This document shows positions 8,479-17,805 of a stretch of DNA of 64,000 bases, in pieces. Under the pieces are notes generated by a model. It was not told the origin of the DNA and did no database searches. It saw only the letters and a program-made list of their open reading frames with translations. Position 1 is the stretch's first letter, and every line of letters begins with the position of its first letter. The position numbers and the translations under genes are program-made. The DNA is from Chryseosolibacter sp044507775 (GTDB lineage: Bacteria; Bacteroidota; Bacteroidia; Cytophagales; Cyclobacteriaceae). The stretch is taken from NCBI GenBank assembly GCA_044507775.1, contig JBIQIY010000010.1, positions 62,001 through 126,000 of the forward strand, written 5' to 3'.

Positions 8479-9465
8479 ATGAAAATCAAATATTCAGTAT
8501 CTATTATTTTCATGGTTGGAACTTTGGTTTCATGTAAGCCAGGGGTCCAAAATCGTGAGAATGAAAGCGTAAGAACCCTGAATGTCTCTGCAATCGAGAA
8601 TGCATTGGGCATGAAGGGGACAACCAAAGACGGCGAATTTAAAGTTACCGTTGCACAGAACGATCTGAAGGTCGTCGTCGATAGTTTCAGGATTATTCCG
8701 CCGATGGGTTTAGGAAGTTGGGCGGCTTTCACGTCCACACCGGATGGCGCAATGGTAATGGGTGATATTGTTGTGACGGAAACAGATTTGCGACCAATTC
8801 AGGAGGAAGTCATCCGCCAGGGACTGTCCATTACGGCCATTCACAATCACTTTGTAAGAGACAAGCCTCATGTTATGTACATGCACATCGGTGGCATGGG
8901 CCCGGAAGAAAAACTGGCTTCTGGCGTTAAGGCGATTTTTGAAAAGGTAGTTGAAGTTCGCGGCATCAATCCTGCGGATGGTGATAAATCATCAGTTGAA
9001 AATACGCTGGACACCGCAAGGTTGAACGCTGTATTAGGGGTAAAAGGTGAAATGGCACGAGGCGTTTTTAAGCACACCATTGGAAGGCCAGACGTAAAAC
9101 TCAAAGATCATAATGCCGATGTCACTTCGTTCCTCGGATTTAACACCTGGGCAGCGTGGCAAGGCAGCCCTGAAAAGGCTGCGGTAGCAGGTGATTTTGC
9201 TATGCTTGAAAATGAAGTAGCACCTGTGATCAAAGCGCTCGTGGAAAACGGTATTGAAGTCGTTGCAGTACATAACCACATGGTACATGAAGAGCCGCGA
9301 ATATTCTTCCTGCATTACTGGGGCGTAGGTCCTGCGGAGAAACTCTTGAAAGGACTTCGTGCAGCACTCGATCAAACGGGAATGCAACCACAGCAGGCCA
9401 ACGCGTCAATCAGTGCCGTTTTTTCGGATACCAAAGAAGTTCTTTGTGTGACGCCTGCGAGATAA
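8479..9465 (+). CDS. lipoprotein with two DUF1259 (LppY/LpqO-type) domains
   Basis: A 328-residue protein with a lipoprotein signal (MKIKYSVSIIFMVGTLVSC, Cys19 as lipidation site). Two homologous DUF1259 domains follow, about residues 30-165 and 175-310. They have matching blocks: LGMKGTTKDGEFKVTV versus LGVKGEMARGVFKHTI, LGSWAAFTSTPDGAMVMGD versus FNTWAAWQGSPEKAAVAGD, and AIHNHFVRDKPHVMYMHIGG versus AVHNHMVHEEPRIFFLHYWG. The repeated HNH and distal His may bind metal. The function of the family is unknown; its place directly behind chrA suggests a periplasmic role in chromate or metal tolerance. The ATG at 8479 is chosen because it starts the signal peptide; an upstream in-frame ATG would lie inside chrA. 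Confidence 0.8.
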   Translation: MKIKYSVSIIFMVGTLVSCKPGVQNRENESVRTLNVSAIENALGMKGTTKDGEFKVTVAQNDLKVVVDSFRIIPPMGLGSWAAFTSTPDGAMVMGDIVVTETDLRPIQEEVIRQGLSITAIHNHFVRDKPHVMYMHIGGMGPEEKLASGVKAIFEKVVEVRGINPADGDKSSVENTLDTARLNAVLGVKGEMARGVFKHTIGRPDVKLKDHNADVTSFLGFNTWAAWQGSPEKAAVAGDFAMLENEVAPVIKALVENGIEVVAVHNHMVHEEPRIFFLHYWGVGPAEKLLKGLRAALDQTGMQPQQANASISAVFSDTKEVLCVTPAR

Positions 9466-9517
9466 CCCATTGTATATCACGACCGATCTCAGTCACATTC
9501 CCCTTAGAGCTTGGCGA

Positions 9518-9579
9518 CTAGATGAAAGTAATGAAGACGCAACTATCAATAGCAGACCTGTAGGCGAAGTTGCTTAGGC
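9518..9579 (-). pseudogene. relic of an FtsX-type permease C-terminus
   Basis: On the minus strand this stretch reads SLSNFAYRSAIDSCVFITFI and then a stop, matching LSNFAYRTPIDSWVFIAAG near the end of the permease at 3034-5763. At DNA level 9530-9577 differs from 3136-3183 at about 6 of 48 positions. No other part of a permease gene remains. It abuts the damaged outer-membrane protein gene that follows and is not expected to be functional. Confidence 0.7.
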
Positions 9580-9580
9580 T

Positions 9581-10473
9581 TCACCACAACGAGTACCCAA
9601 GAATTACAGAGAATGTCTTGTAGCTGGAATTCAAAGCCATATAGCTGCTTAAAATCTCACGTCCAGTAAGATACCTCATACTCAAACTATACCTGTCCGC
9701 ATATTTATATCCTGTGCCCAGAGCCCAATTTATGCGCGATTCTATTTCCAGTGAATTCAATAAAGAACCGTCATTCCTTGAGAGCGTAACTGATGAATTA
9801 GAATTGAAATCAAAGACACAGGAAAGGTCCAGGAAGATCGCCGACTTCTCGTTTAGGAAAAAAGTGTGCCTCGCTCCTACCGGTATTTCAATCGACTGAT
9901 AATCGACTTCCGAGCGGATTACTCCACCAACCACAGCTTCCTGATTTTCGGTCTTCTGGTGATAGCTCTGGTATGTAGGCTCGACTATGATGCCCCATTT
10001 GTTTCTATTAAATGGTAAAATGAATTCCGCTTCTACGCCAAATCTGAAACCCAGCCGGCGGCCGAAATTAATATCACGGAGGTCGGCCGAATAAAGTGTC
10101 AACTGGCTGTAGTTTAGGCCAGGCCGGAGGGATATATTGAATAAATCCTCCTTTTCATTTCTTTCAAAATTGGTATACGCCGAATGAGTGCATCCGTTAA
10201 ATCTAATAAACAACCGCATCAGGTCGCGTTTAACGTATCGCCATTAATTGCGAACTCCTTAACTGTGGTGATAGATGCTGTCTGAGCGGAGGCATCCGCG
10301 GAAACCTTATATTCAAATTTGGTCGGATTGCTGCGCCAATCGACGTTCTTGATTAAACATTCAATTTTCTGACCTTCATCATTTATGAAGTACCCATTCT
10401 CAAAAGTAATTTGGGAAAAAGCGTGCGTGGCTGTTGCCAGTAAAAATGCAAGAAGCAGGGTCTGTCTTTTCAT
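9581..10473 (-). pseudogene. outer-membrane beta-barrel protein gene with internal deletion and frameshift
   Basis: Two reading frames together look like the ends of one gene. The first (10473-10219, 84 residues) has a signal peptide and the conserved start QITFENGYFINDEGQKIECL, then breaks off shortly after VKEFAING. The second (10219-9581, 212 residues, no signal peptide) starts with LFIRFNGCTHSAYTNFE and contains FNISLRPGLNYSQL and a run of barrel strands ending YKTFSVILGYSLW. In intact Bacteroidota relatives, as I recall them, these are the two ends of a roughly 400-residue porin-like protein. About 100 or more middle codons are missing and the frame shifts at the junction, where TGATG joins stop and apparent start. 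The second part could not be exported on its own. Confidence 0.7.
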
Positions 10474-10616
10474 TAATCAATATCTAAATGTACAAGGAGC
10501 TGTCCGTTGCAATTTTATTTCACAAGGCTTTAATTTCCAAAATTGCCTGGAAGGATTAGCGTTATGACCACATAAACTTTCAGTTATGGAATCAGTAGTG
10601 ATGTTGCGATCTCCCC

Positions 10617-11699
10617 CTACCCTTTCGCAAACAAGGCATGCTGACTTGCCGTAAACAGATTGCGCCAAACCCGATTTAACTCAGTCCGCGGGTCGGCAGC
10701 TGCCATGCCGGCGAAGGGATACAGTCTTGATACGAGCGCAAGGCTGGTTTTGTATAAATTATGACTGACGTCAGATACTTTTCGGAGGACAGCATCCGGG
10801 ATCGTGGTCATTTGAGAACAGAGTGACCAGGAAATGTCTACCGCGTCGTAGAAATCTGTCCTGGCATGAAGCAACGTGCGTGTCGCATCGGCATGCAGGT
10901 TTCGCGGAATGTTTTTTCCGTCGTGTGAGCGCGCTTCAAAGATCTCGTCGCACAGGGCGATGAATCGGTGCGCGAGTCCCGCGTAGTTTACGGCGAGCGT
11001 TGTTTCGGCGAGCTGAAGAAAAGGATATTGATACACAGGGAGGGCAATACGTGCCTTCGCCGCGTCGATTTCAAAAGACCGGGTAGCGGGAACGTGGAAA
11101 TCCTGAACCTTAAAAGCGTGACTTCCGGTAGCCACCATTCCCATACTCGTCCAGGTCCTCTTGATTTCAACCTCTGATTTTCGGAAAATGAAAGTCTTGA
11201 CCACCGGTGTTCCATCTTGATGGAGTATCGGACGACCACCTTTCGTGATAACACAATTCGCCGTCAACATTGTCGCGTAAATCGCACCACTCGCGTATTT
11301 CCATTCGCCGCGAACCGTGTATCCATCTCCGGCGACAGCGGCAGTTCCGGTTGCAGCTCCGGAGCCTGCGATGCACGCTTCCGGAGTTGCAGCGATCTCC
11401 GCCAGAAGGGATTCGTCCAGAAACCCCGCGAACCATCCGGCACCGCTGCAGAGCGTCACCACCCAAGCCGTGCTGCCGTCGACCGATGCGAGTGCTTCCT
11501 CCGTCCGCAGCGCTTCGGGAAGTGAATATTCCAGTCCTCCTATCGATTTCGGCATGAACATCCTGAACCACTTTTGTCGATAGATCTCTTTCAGCTGGGT
11601 TTCATGGAGGGCACCGATTTTCTCCGCTTCGAGCGCATTGTCGCGGAGGCGGATAACTGATTCGTGATCGAGATGCAGAGTCGGATTCACCAGGATCAT
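10617..11699 (-). CDS. acyl-CoA dehydrogenase-like flavoprotein
   Basis: A 360-residue protein with the acyl-CoA dehydrogenase fold: an N-terminal helical domain (ALRTEEALASVDGSTAWVV), a middle beta domain (VAGDGYTVRGEWKYASGA; TWTSMGMVATGSHAFKVQDF) and a C-terminal helical domain ending NRVWRNLFTASQHALFAKG. The GEWKYASGA and ATGSH features and the short C-terminus are closer to the flavin-dependent hydroxylase branch (HsaA/DszC-like, class D) than to beta-oxidation dehydrogenases, so either reduction state is possible. It is cytoplasmic. It follows the DinB-like gene by 77 bp on the same strand and the two may be cotranscribed. Substrate unknown. Confidence 0.75.
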   Translation of the reverse strand: MILVNPTLHLDHESVIRLRDNALEAEKIGALHETQLKEIYRQKWFRMFMPKSIGGLEYSLPEALRTEEALASVDGSTAWVVTLCSGAGWFAGFLDESLLAEIAATPEACIAGSGAATGTAAVAGDGYTVRGEWKYASGAIYATMLTANCVITKGGRPILHQDGTPVVKTFIFRKSEVEIKRTWTSMGMVATGSHAFKVQDFHVPATRSFEIDAAKARIALPVYQYPFLQLAETTLAVNYAGLAHRFIALCDEIFEARSHDGKNIPRNLHADATRTLLHARTDFYDAVDISWSLCSQMTTIPDAVLRKVSDVSHNLYKTSLALVSRLYPFAGMAAADPRTELNRVWRNLFTASQHALFAKG

Positions 11700-11776
11700 G
11701 CTCGATGATAGAGTTTAAAGTGGTAGATTCTGACTGAAAATCTTTATACATCGGACCTGGTCTCAGTAGCCAGAAA

Positions 11777-12310
11777 TTAGCTTCCTAACGCCAGCCGGAT
11801 GTGTTCGAGATGATGCTGGACATGCCATGCCGTGAGGGCAATAGCATTCTTCTGGTCAAAGTTAATTTTTCGGATTGGATGATACCAGGTGATCGCGTGC
11901 TGTGCTTTGTCGAGCGTGCGCATCAGACGTACGAAGCGTTTGGTGATACCATCAAACATTTCAAGGGCGTCGGTGACAGGAGATTCGCGTCCGTCCGTTG
12001 TCTGCACCCATGCGTCGATATTGACAAGGGTAACTTCTTTGTAATCTTCTGTAATGGCGCATTTCATGCGTAAAAAATGAAGCATCTGCATGTCCGCGAT
12101 GTGGTTGACGAGTTGCTGGACGTTCCAGCTTCCGTCGCGGTACGTTTTCTTGAGATCGTCAACCGTAACTTGCCGTAAGGATGCCCGGTATTTCGCCGGA
12201 GCCGATTCGATAATATTGATCATTTCAACGAGTTCTTCATCAGTGATGTCCTCTTGCAGCCGGAACGGCCCGATCGGAAACTTTCGGTCTTTGAGTTCAG
12301 ATTCTGTCAT
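11777..12310 (-). CDS. DinB/YfiT-family putative metal-dependent hydrolase or thiol transferase
   Basis: A 177-residue protein of the YfiT/BstA branch of the DinB superfamily. The family start PIGPFRLQEDITDEEL, the His in WNVQQLVNHIADMQMLH and the C-terminal WHVQHHLEHI give the three-histidine metal site of the four-helix bundle. Related enzymes transfer bacillithiol or act as metal-dependent hydrolases; many Bacteroidota make bacillithiol, but no bacillithiol gene is visible here. Length and termini are typical. It is the first gene of a possible two-gene unit with the acyl-CoA-dehydrogenase-like gene. Confidence 0.8.
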   Translation of the reverse strand: MTESELKDRKFPIGPFRLQEDITDEELVEMINIIESAPAKYRASLRQVTVDDLKKTYRDGSWNVQQLVNHIADMQMLHFLRMKCAITEDYKEVTLVNIDAWVQTTDGRESPVTDALEMFDGITKRFVRLMRTLDKAQHAITWYHPIRKINFDQKNAIALTAWHVQHHLEHIRLALGS

Positions 12311-12751
12311 GCGGCAAAGTTACAAAATCTGTTGGAGACGTGTCGGTGTAATGCTAAGAACAAAACAATATCACTTACGTGTCCGATCAAAGCTAACGAT
12401 GGCATGGATTTGAATTGTATCAAGTGTGACGGCAATCGCTATAATTAAAGTTTTGCATCCTTATTTCGAAAGATGCAAACGGTCATGAGCGGGCTCGATG
12501 CCCGAGGGCCTGAACTTCGTTGTTCTCTGTCCTCTGTGACAAGTCCAAAGGCAATGAGGTGAAAGAATCTTCGCGGACTGTGTTAGAAAAAGCCTGGCAT
12601 TTCCTTGTTTTATAGGTGCCTCCTGTTTCGAGTCTGCAATATCTGACCGTGAACTGCCTTTTAAACAAATCGAATCGGGAAGCAGTAAGACCCGCAAGAA
12701 CGAAATTTTTGTTGCTGTAAAAAATCGTGCCAACACATATCTGATTGCGTT

Positions 12752-12770
12752 ATTATGCCAAAGGCATAAT
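12752..12770. other. short perfect hairpin in a 493-bp non-coding stretch
   Basis: ATTATGCC (12752-12759) and GGCATAAT (12763-12770) form an 8-bp perfect stem around AAA, 33 bp before the hybrid kinase start. There is no T-run, so it is not a simple terminator; it may be an operator or leader element. In the rest of 12311-12803 I see no gene. Confidence 0.35.
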
Positions 12771-12803
12771 TTAGCCGCTGGTTATCCATAGTACGCCATA
12801 AAC

Positions 12804-15800
12804 ATGACACTTCTTAGGAATCTAAGTATCCGTAGTAAGCTATTTCTGATCTCGATCATTCCCTTAGTTGCTTTATTCTACTTCCTTTTTAGCTCGTTAC
12901 AGAACCAGCTTGAGCGCAAGGAAATCATGCTCCAGGTCTACGACGAGTTCTCGGAGATAGAGCAGATGTCGAAACTATTGCATGAGTGTCAGATAGAGCG
13001 GGGTCTTCTGTATGCCTATCTCACCACCGGATTAACCCGGGATTACGACGCTATGGTGAAGCAGCGAAAAGCCACAAATGCCGCCGCCACGGCAGTGCAA
13101 CAGATCTTTGCAGACCATCAGAAGACATCCCGTGTACTGCCATTTCTCGACAGCCTGTCCATTTACAGGGAAATATCGGACGGGTATGCAAACAAGCTTA
13201 ACCAATACAAGCTCCTCCTCTTGGCCGAAATGGGCACCACCTTGAGAACTTCCCGTAATCCTGTCATCAAAAACCATCTTGAAAGCCATGTGTTTTTATT
13301 GCATTCAAAAGAATACTTCGCGCAGATCAGGAGTATATTGACTTCCGCTATTCCCGCCGGGAGATTTGCAAGGGGAGAATACGGAGGCTTTGCGGTATTG
13401 AAAGGCGCGGCAGAACGGAACTACGAAAAATTCCACCAAACAGCTTCCTCTCAAATTGCTGCGGTTGCAGACAGAAAATTGACCGGTAACGCAATAATGG
13501 AGACGACTCGTGCGATCGATTCCGTTTTTTACAACCCCGGCTACTTAACTGAATTGTCGAAGGACGAATGGTGGACTCGGTCGACCAATGTCATAGACCT
13601 CATCAAAGAGATCGAAGATTACTCGCTTACCCAGGTAAGGCGAATAACAGAAGGTGAGTTAAGTTTGATCAATAAGACGGTTTATACCAGTATCAGCGTC
13701 GCAGTAGTTGTCATTGGAATGCTCGTACTATTGATAACGTTGACGATTCGACAAATTGTATCGACCGTTTCGATCATCAAAGAAGCTGCAGAGCAAATTA
13801 CCAACGGCGACGTAAACGCAGAGATTAATATTTCGTCCAAAGATGAGATCGGCTCACTTGCGGATTCTTTTAACAAGCTGATAGGCGCATCAAGAAGGTA
13901 TGCGGACGCCGCTGATCTCATTGGGAAGGGCCACTATGAAATCGACGTCCCTGTCAGGGGGCCATTTGACGTCCTGGGCATTGCACTGAATAACATGAAG
14001 AATAACCTCGATACGCTCGCGCGGGAAAACGAAGTGAGAACGTGGTTACTGACTGGAAACAATGTACTTAACGATAGTATGCGGGGCGACAAACAACTAG
14101 TGCAGTTGACGAACGATGTTATCAATGAACTTGCCACGTACCTCAAAGCTCAGATTGGTGCTATTTACATACGAAATAACGGACACCTTCAAATGTCCGG
14201 GACTTATGCCTATGACTCGGGATTCAAAAAGACACTAATCGGTCTGGGCGACGGGCTGGTCGGGCAGGCAGCGCTCAACGGCAAACCGATAATGTTTGAC
14301 AGTGTGCCGGAAGATTATATCAAAATCAACTCGGCGGTGGGCGAAGCGCCTCCAAAAACCATACTTGTATATCCGTTCACCTATGAAGGGCAGGTAAAAG
14401 GCGTTGTAGAACTTGGCACAACAAGAGATTTTTCAGATGTGGACATGGAATTGCTGGGTATTGTTAGCAGCAACATAGGAATTGCTGTACACGCTGCACA
14501 GGCAAGGGAGCGATTGAAGCAATTGCTTGAAGAAACGCAACGCCAGGCCGAGGAGCTTGAGAGCCAGCAGGAAGAGTTAAGGCAATTCAACCAGGAACTC
14601 CAGGAAAAGACTGAACTGCTCGAACGATCGGAAGAAGAGTTAAAAACTCAGCAGGAAGAGCTTCAGCAAAGCAATGAAGAGCTTGTTGAAAAGGCTAGCC
14701 TGCTGGAAGAACAAAAGCAGGAACTGGAGTCCGTAAAAATGCAAATTGAAGAAAAAGTAAGCGAGTTGGAAATCGTGAGTAAGTATAAGAGCGAGTTTCT
14801 GGCCAACATGTCACATGAGCTGCGGACTCCGTTGAATAGTATTCTTATCCTGACACAGGTGATGATGGACAACTCGAACAATGCACTTACCGCGAAACAA
14901 CTGAAATTTGTCAGTACCATCTATCATTCGGGTAACGACTTGCTCAATCTTATTAATCAGATTCTTGACTTGTCGAAGATCGAAGCAGGCAAAATGGAAC
15001 TGGAAATTGAGGATTTCTCGGTCAACAGCGTCTTAAAGAATATTAATTCGTCGTTTGACGATGTGGCGATGAACCGATCAATCAAGTTTGATGTCCTCGC
15101 TTCCGAGGAAATCCGCGCTAGAATTCTTCGATCCGATAAGCAGCGCCTGGAGCAGATCTTGAAGAACTTTCTTGCCAACGCATTTAAGTTTACAGAACGT
15201 GGCGGCAAGGTTGAGCTTCATGTTTACCGGCCTGACATTTCGGCACCGTACACAAGCAAGTCTTTGCGGTCGGCAGGCAACGTATTCGCCTTTTCCGTAG
15301 TTGATAACGGCGTCGGCATTCCGAAGGAAAAGCTTGAAATTATTTTTGGCGCGTTTCAACAGGTGGATGGCTCCACAAAACGCAAGTATGGGGGCACGGG
15401 TCTTGGTCTTTCAATAAGCCGAGAGCTTAGCAGTTTGTTGGGAGGCGAAATTCATGTCGAAAGCAACGAGGGACGTGGAAGCACATTTACCTTGTTCTTG
15501 CCGGCAACCAGCAGCATTAGCATGGTCGAAACGAAGGTTGCGAACGTTCCGGCGATCCTTTCGGAAAAGGTGCAGACAAGGTTGATGGATGTTTCCGAAG
15601 AGCATAACCAACAAAAGGATCTTTCCATTTTGGACGATCGTTTCAACATCACCGACGCTGACAAGAAGATACTAATCATTGAGGATGATGTTCAGTTTGC
15701 CGGAGTGCTTTTGGGCTTTTTGAGAGAACGTCACTACAAGGGAATCATTGCCGGAGACGGAAGCATGGGACTTTTTTATGCAAGGCAATACAAACCAGAC

Positions 15801-16832
15801 GCAATTCTGCTGGATCTGAGACTACCTGTGATGGCGGGCGATGAAGTGCTCAAACATCTGAAGCTCGATCCTGAATTGCGCCATATCCCCGTACAGATTA
15901 TATCAGGTTATGGCGTGCGGAATGACGGCTTGCGCCAAGGTGCCATGGATTTCCTTAAGAAGCCCATTACCCGCGAGGACTTTTGGGCGGGGCTCGACCG
16001 CGTTGAAAACTTCATTAGTAGAAAACCGAAAAAACTGCTGATCGTGGAAGACGACCCCCAACACAATACGGCAGTAAAGGAATTGATAGGAAATGGCGAT
16101 GTAAACTGCTACTCAGCTTATTCCGGGAAAGAAGGATATTCAAAGCTATCGAGTGACGAATACGATTGTGTTATTGTCGATATCAACTTGCCTGACATGT
16201 CTGGCTTTCAGTTCCTTGACAAGATCAAGCAGGACGAAAAGCTTAGCCGCATACCGATAATCGTCTATACGGGAAAGACCCTGACAAAAGAGGAAAACAA
16301 GAAGCTCGAAAAGCTGGCAAACTCGGTGGTGCTGAAAACCGCGTACTCTCATGAGAGGTTGCTTGACGAAACTGCCCTCTTTCTCCACCGTGTGGAATCA
16401 AAAATGCCACGGGAAAAACAGAAAATTATCCGCAAGTTGCATAAGACTGACGAAGTCCTCAAAAATAAGACAGTATTGATTGCGGATGATGATGTGCGCA
16501 ATCTTTTCTCACTCGTTACACTACTCGAGCAGGAAGGCATGAAATGCATTACCGTTGAAAATGGAAGACTGGCGGTGGAAGCGCTGGCAATGAATCCGGG
16601 CATAGAAATCGTGTTGATGGATGTGATGATGCCCGAAATGGATGGCTACGAAGCTACCCGTGAAATCAGAAAGAATCACACGAAAAAGGATATTCCTATT
16701 ATTGCCCTCACAGCAAAGGCCATGAAGGGAGATCGCGAGAAATGCATTGCTTCAGGAATGTCTGACTACATTTCAAAACCGCTTAACGTTCAGCAGCTGG
16801 TTTCGCTGATGCGGGTCTGGCTCTACGCTTAA
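12804..16832 (+). CDS. hybrid sensor histidine kinase: NIT - HAMP - GAF - HisKA - HATPase - REC x3
   Basis: A 1342-residue membrane kinase. A transmembrane helix (about 12-30) and a second (about 295-318) enclose a NIT-like all-helical sensor (IEQMSKLLHECQIERGLLYA), a family linked to nitrate/nitrite sensing. HAMP (about 320-370), a GAF domain (about 430-560), a long coiled coil (565-665), HisKA with SHELRTPL (His671) and an HATPase with KYGGTGLGLSIS follow. Then come three receivers with phospho-acceptors Asp1004 (LLDLRLP), Asp1126 (VDINLP) and Asp1273 (MDVMMPEMDG). The third is closest to a classical output receiver. cheR follows after 40 bp. The signal is unknown; nitrate or another small anion is only a family-based guess. 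Confidence 0.9.
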   Translation: MTLLRNLSIRSKLFLISIIPLVALFYFLFSSLQNQLERKEIMLQVYDEFSEIEQMSKLLHECQIERGLLYAYLTTGLTRDYDAMVKQRKATNAAATAVQQIFADHQKTSRVLPFLDSLSIYREISDGYANKLNQYKLLLLAEMGTTLRTSRNPVIKNHLESHVFLLHSKEYFAQIRSILTSAIPAGRFARGEYGGFAVLKGAAERNYEKFHQTASSQIAAVADRKLTGNAIMETTRAIDSVFYNPGYLTELSKDEWWTRSTNVIDLIKEIEDYSLTQVRRITEGELSLINKTVYTSISVAVVVIGMLVLLITLTIRQIVSTVSIIKEAAEQITNGDVNAEINISSKDEIGSLADSFNKLIGASRRYADAADLIGKGHYEIDVPVRGPFDVLGIALNNMKNNLDTLARENEVRTWLLTGNNVLNDSMRGDKQLVQLTNDVINELATYLKAQIGAIYIRNNGHLQMSGTYAYDSGFKKTLIGLGDGLVGQAALNGKPIMFDSVPEDYIKINSAVGEAPPKTILVYPFTYEGQVKGVVELGTTRDFSDVDMELLGIVSSNIGIAVHAAQARERLKQLLEETQRQAEELESQQEELRQFNQELQEKTELLERSEEELKTQQEELQQSNEELVEKASLLEEQKQELESVKMQIEEKVSELEIVSKYKSEFLANMSHELRTPLNSILILTQVMMDNSNNALTAKQLKFVSTIYHSGNDLLNLINQILDLSKIEAGKMELEIEDFSVNSVLKNINSSFDDVAMNRSIKFDVLASEEIRARILRSDKQRLEQILKNFLANAFKFTERGGKVELHVYRPDISAPYTSKSLRSAGNVFAFSVVDNGVGIPKEKLEIIFGAFQQVDGSTKRKYGGTGLGLSISRELSSLLGGEIHVESNEGRGSTFTLFLPATSSISMVETKVANVPAILSEKVQTRLMDVSEEHNQQKDLSILDDRFNITDADKKILIIEDDVQFAGVLLGFLRERHYKGIIAGDGSMGLFYARQYKPDAILLDLRLPVMAGDEVLKHLKLDPELRHIPVQIISGYGVRNDGLRQGAMDFLKKPITREDFWAGLDRVENFISRKPKKLLIVEDDPQHNTAVKELIGNGDVNCYSAYSGKEGYSKLSSDEYDCVIVDINLPDMSGFQFLDKIKQDEKLSRIPIIVYTGKTLTKEENKKLEKLANSVVLKTAYSHERLLDETALFLHRVESKMPREKQKIIRKLHKTDEVLKNKTVLIADDDVRNLFSLVTLLEQEGMKCITVENGRLAVEALAMNPGIEIVLMDVMMPEMDGYEATREIRKNHTKKDIPIIALTAKAMKGDREKCIASGMSDYISKPLNVQQLVSLMRVWLYA

Positions 16833-16872
16833 AGCAATTCATGCATATAGACTATACCAAAACATACCATTC

Positions 16873-17691
16873 GTGGATCCGGTTAATACCAGTGAATTGC
16901 ATCACGTTCTTTACGCCTTGAATCAAAGATATGGCTATGATTTTACCAATTATGCCACTGCATCCATAAAAAGGCGAACTTTGCATTTCATGAGCCTGCA
17001 TAAAATTGGCTCGTTGCAGGCATTGCTGGAAAGATTGATTGGCAACGAAAGCGTCTTTGAAGATTTCATACAAAATATTTCGGTGACGGTTACAGAAATG
17101 TTTCGCGATCCGATGTTTTATAAAATACTGCGAGTAGATATAATAAAGCGATTGTCAACATATCCCTTTATTAAGGTATGGGTGGCGGGCTGCGCAACGG
17201 GAGAAGAGGCCTACTCCGTTGCAATCATGCTAAAAGAAGAAGGTTTACTTGAGCGATCGATCATTTACGCTACGGATATTAATCAACGGTCGCTTGTACA
17301 TGCGAAGGCAGGACTTTTTCCCCTCGAGTACATGAAGAACTACACTATTAATTACCAGCGATCGGGGGGGAGGAAATCGTTTTCGGAGTATTACATTGCG
17401 AAATATGACTCGGCGGCATTTGATACGCGCCTGAAGAAACACATGATATTTTCAGCCCATAACCTTGCGATCGATCAGTCGTTTAATGAATTCAACCTGA
17501 TTTTGTGCAGGAACGTGTTGATATATTTCAATCAAAAATTGCAGAACCGAGTCATCAACCTGTTCCATGAAAGCCTCTGCACATTCGGTTTTCTGGGGCT
17601 TGGCAACAAGGAGTCCATTCAGTTTACAGACAGGGCAAATGACTTTGAAACAATCGACAGAAAGGAAAAACTTTTTATAAAGCGAAGTTAG
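16873..17691 (+). CDS. cheR: CheR-type protein-glutamate O-methyltransferase
   Basis: A 272-residue CheR: an N-terminal helical domain (YDFTNYATASIKRRTLHFMS), the S-adenosylmethionine site VAGCATGEEAYSVAI, IYATDINQRSL, and the conserved FNLILCRNVLIYFN. It would methylate glutamates of a coiled-coil or HAMP-bearing receptor using S-adenosylmethionine. It starts with GTG at 16873; the ATG at 16841 is out of frame. No cheB methylesterase or chemoreceptor lies nearby; the adjacent hybrid kinase with its long coiled coil is the obvious candidate partner, as in CheR-associated kinase systems of Bacteroidota. The gene is intact and of normal length. Confidence 0.88.
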   Translation: MDPVNTSELHHVLYALNQRYGYDFTNYATASIKRRTLHFMSLHKIGSLQALLERLIGNESVFEDFIQNISVTVTEMFRDPMFYKILRVDIIKRLSTYPFIKVWVAGCATGEEAYSVAIMLKEEGLLERSIIYATDINQRSLVHAKAGLFPLEYMKNYTINYQRSGGRKSFSEYYIAKYDSAAFDTRLKKHMIFSAHNLAIDQSFNEFNLILCRNVLIYFNQKLQNRVINLFHESLCTFGFLGLGNKESIQFTDRANDFETIDRKEKLFIKRS

Positions 17692-17805
17692 TTTTGGTTA
17701 GAAGATACTTCGCGCCAACCTATTACGCGCACAGAGAGAAGAAACACGCCCCGCCGGATCATTGAAACCGCTAAAGCTAAGGCCGGGTTATGACTCGGGG
17801 GAACA

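Noticed and set aside
12461..12736. 91-codon minus-strand frame in the non-coding stretch before the hybrid kinase
   Set aside because: No signal, domain or plausible start; unlike real proteins of the window in composition.
17692..17805. Terminator between the convergent cheR and sulfatase genes
   Set aside because: No stem with a T-run could be found by eye.
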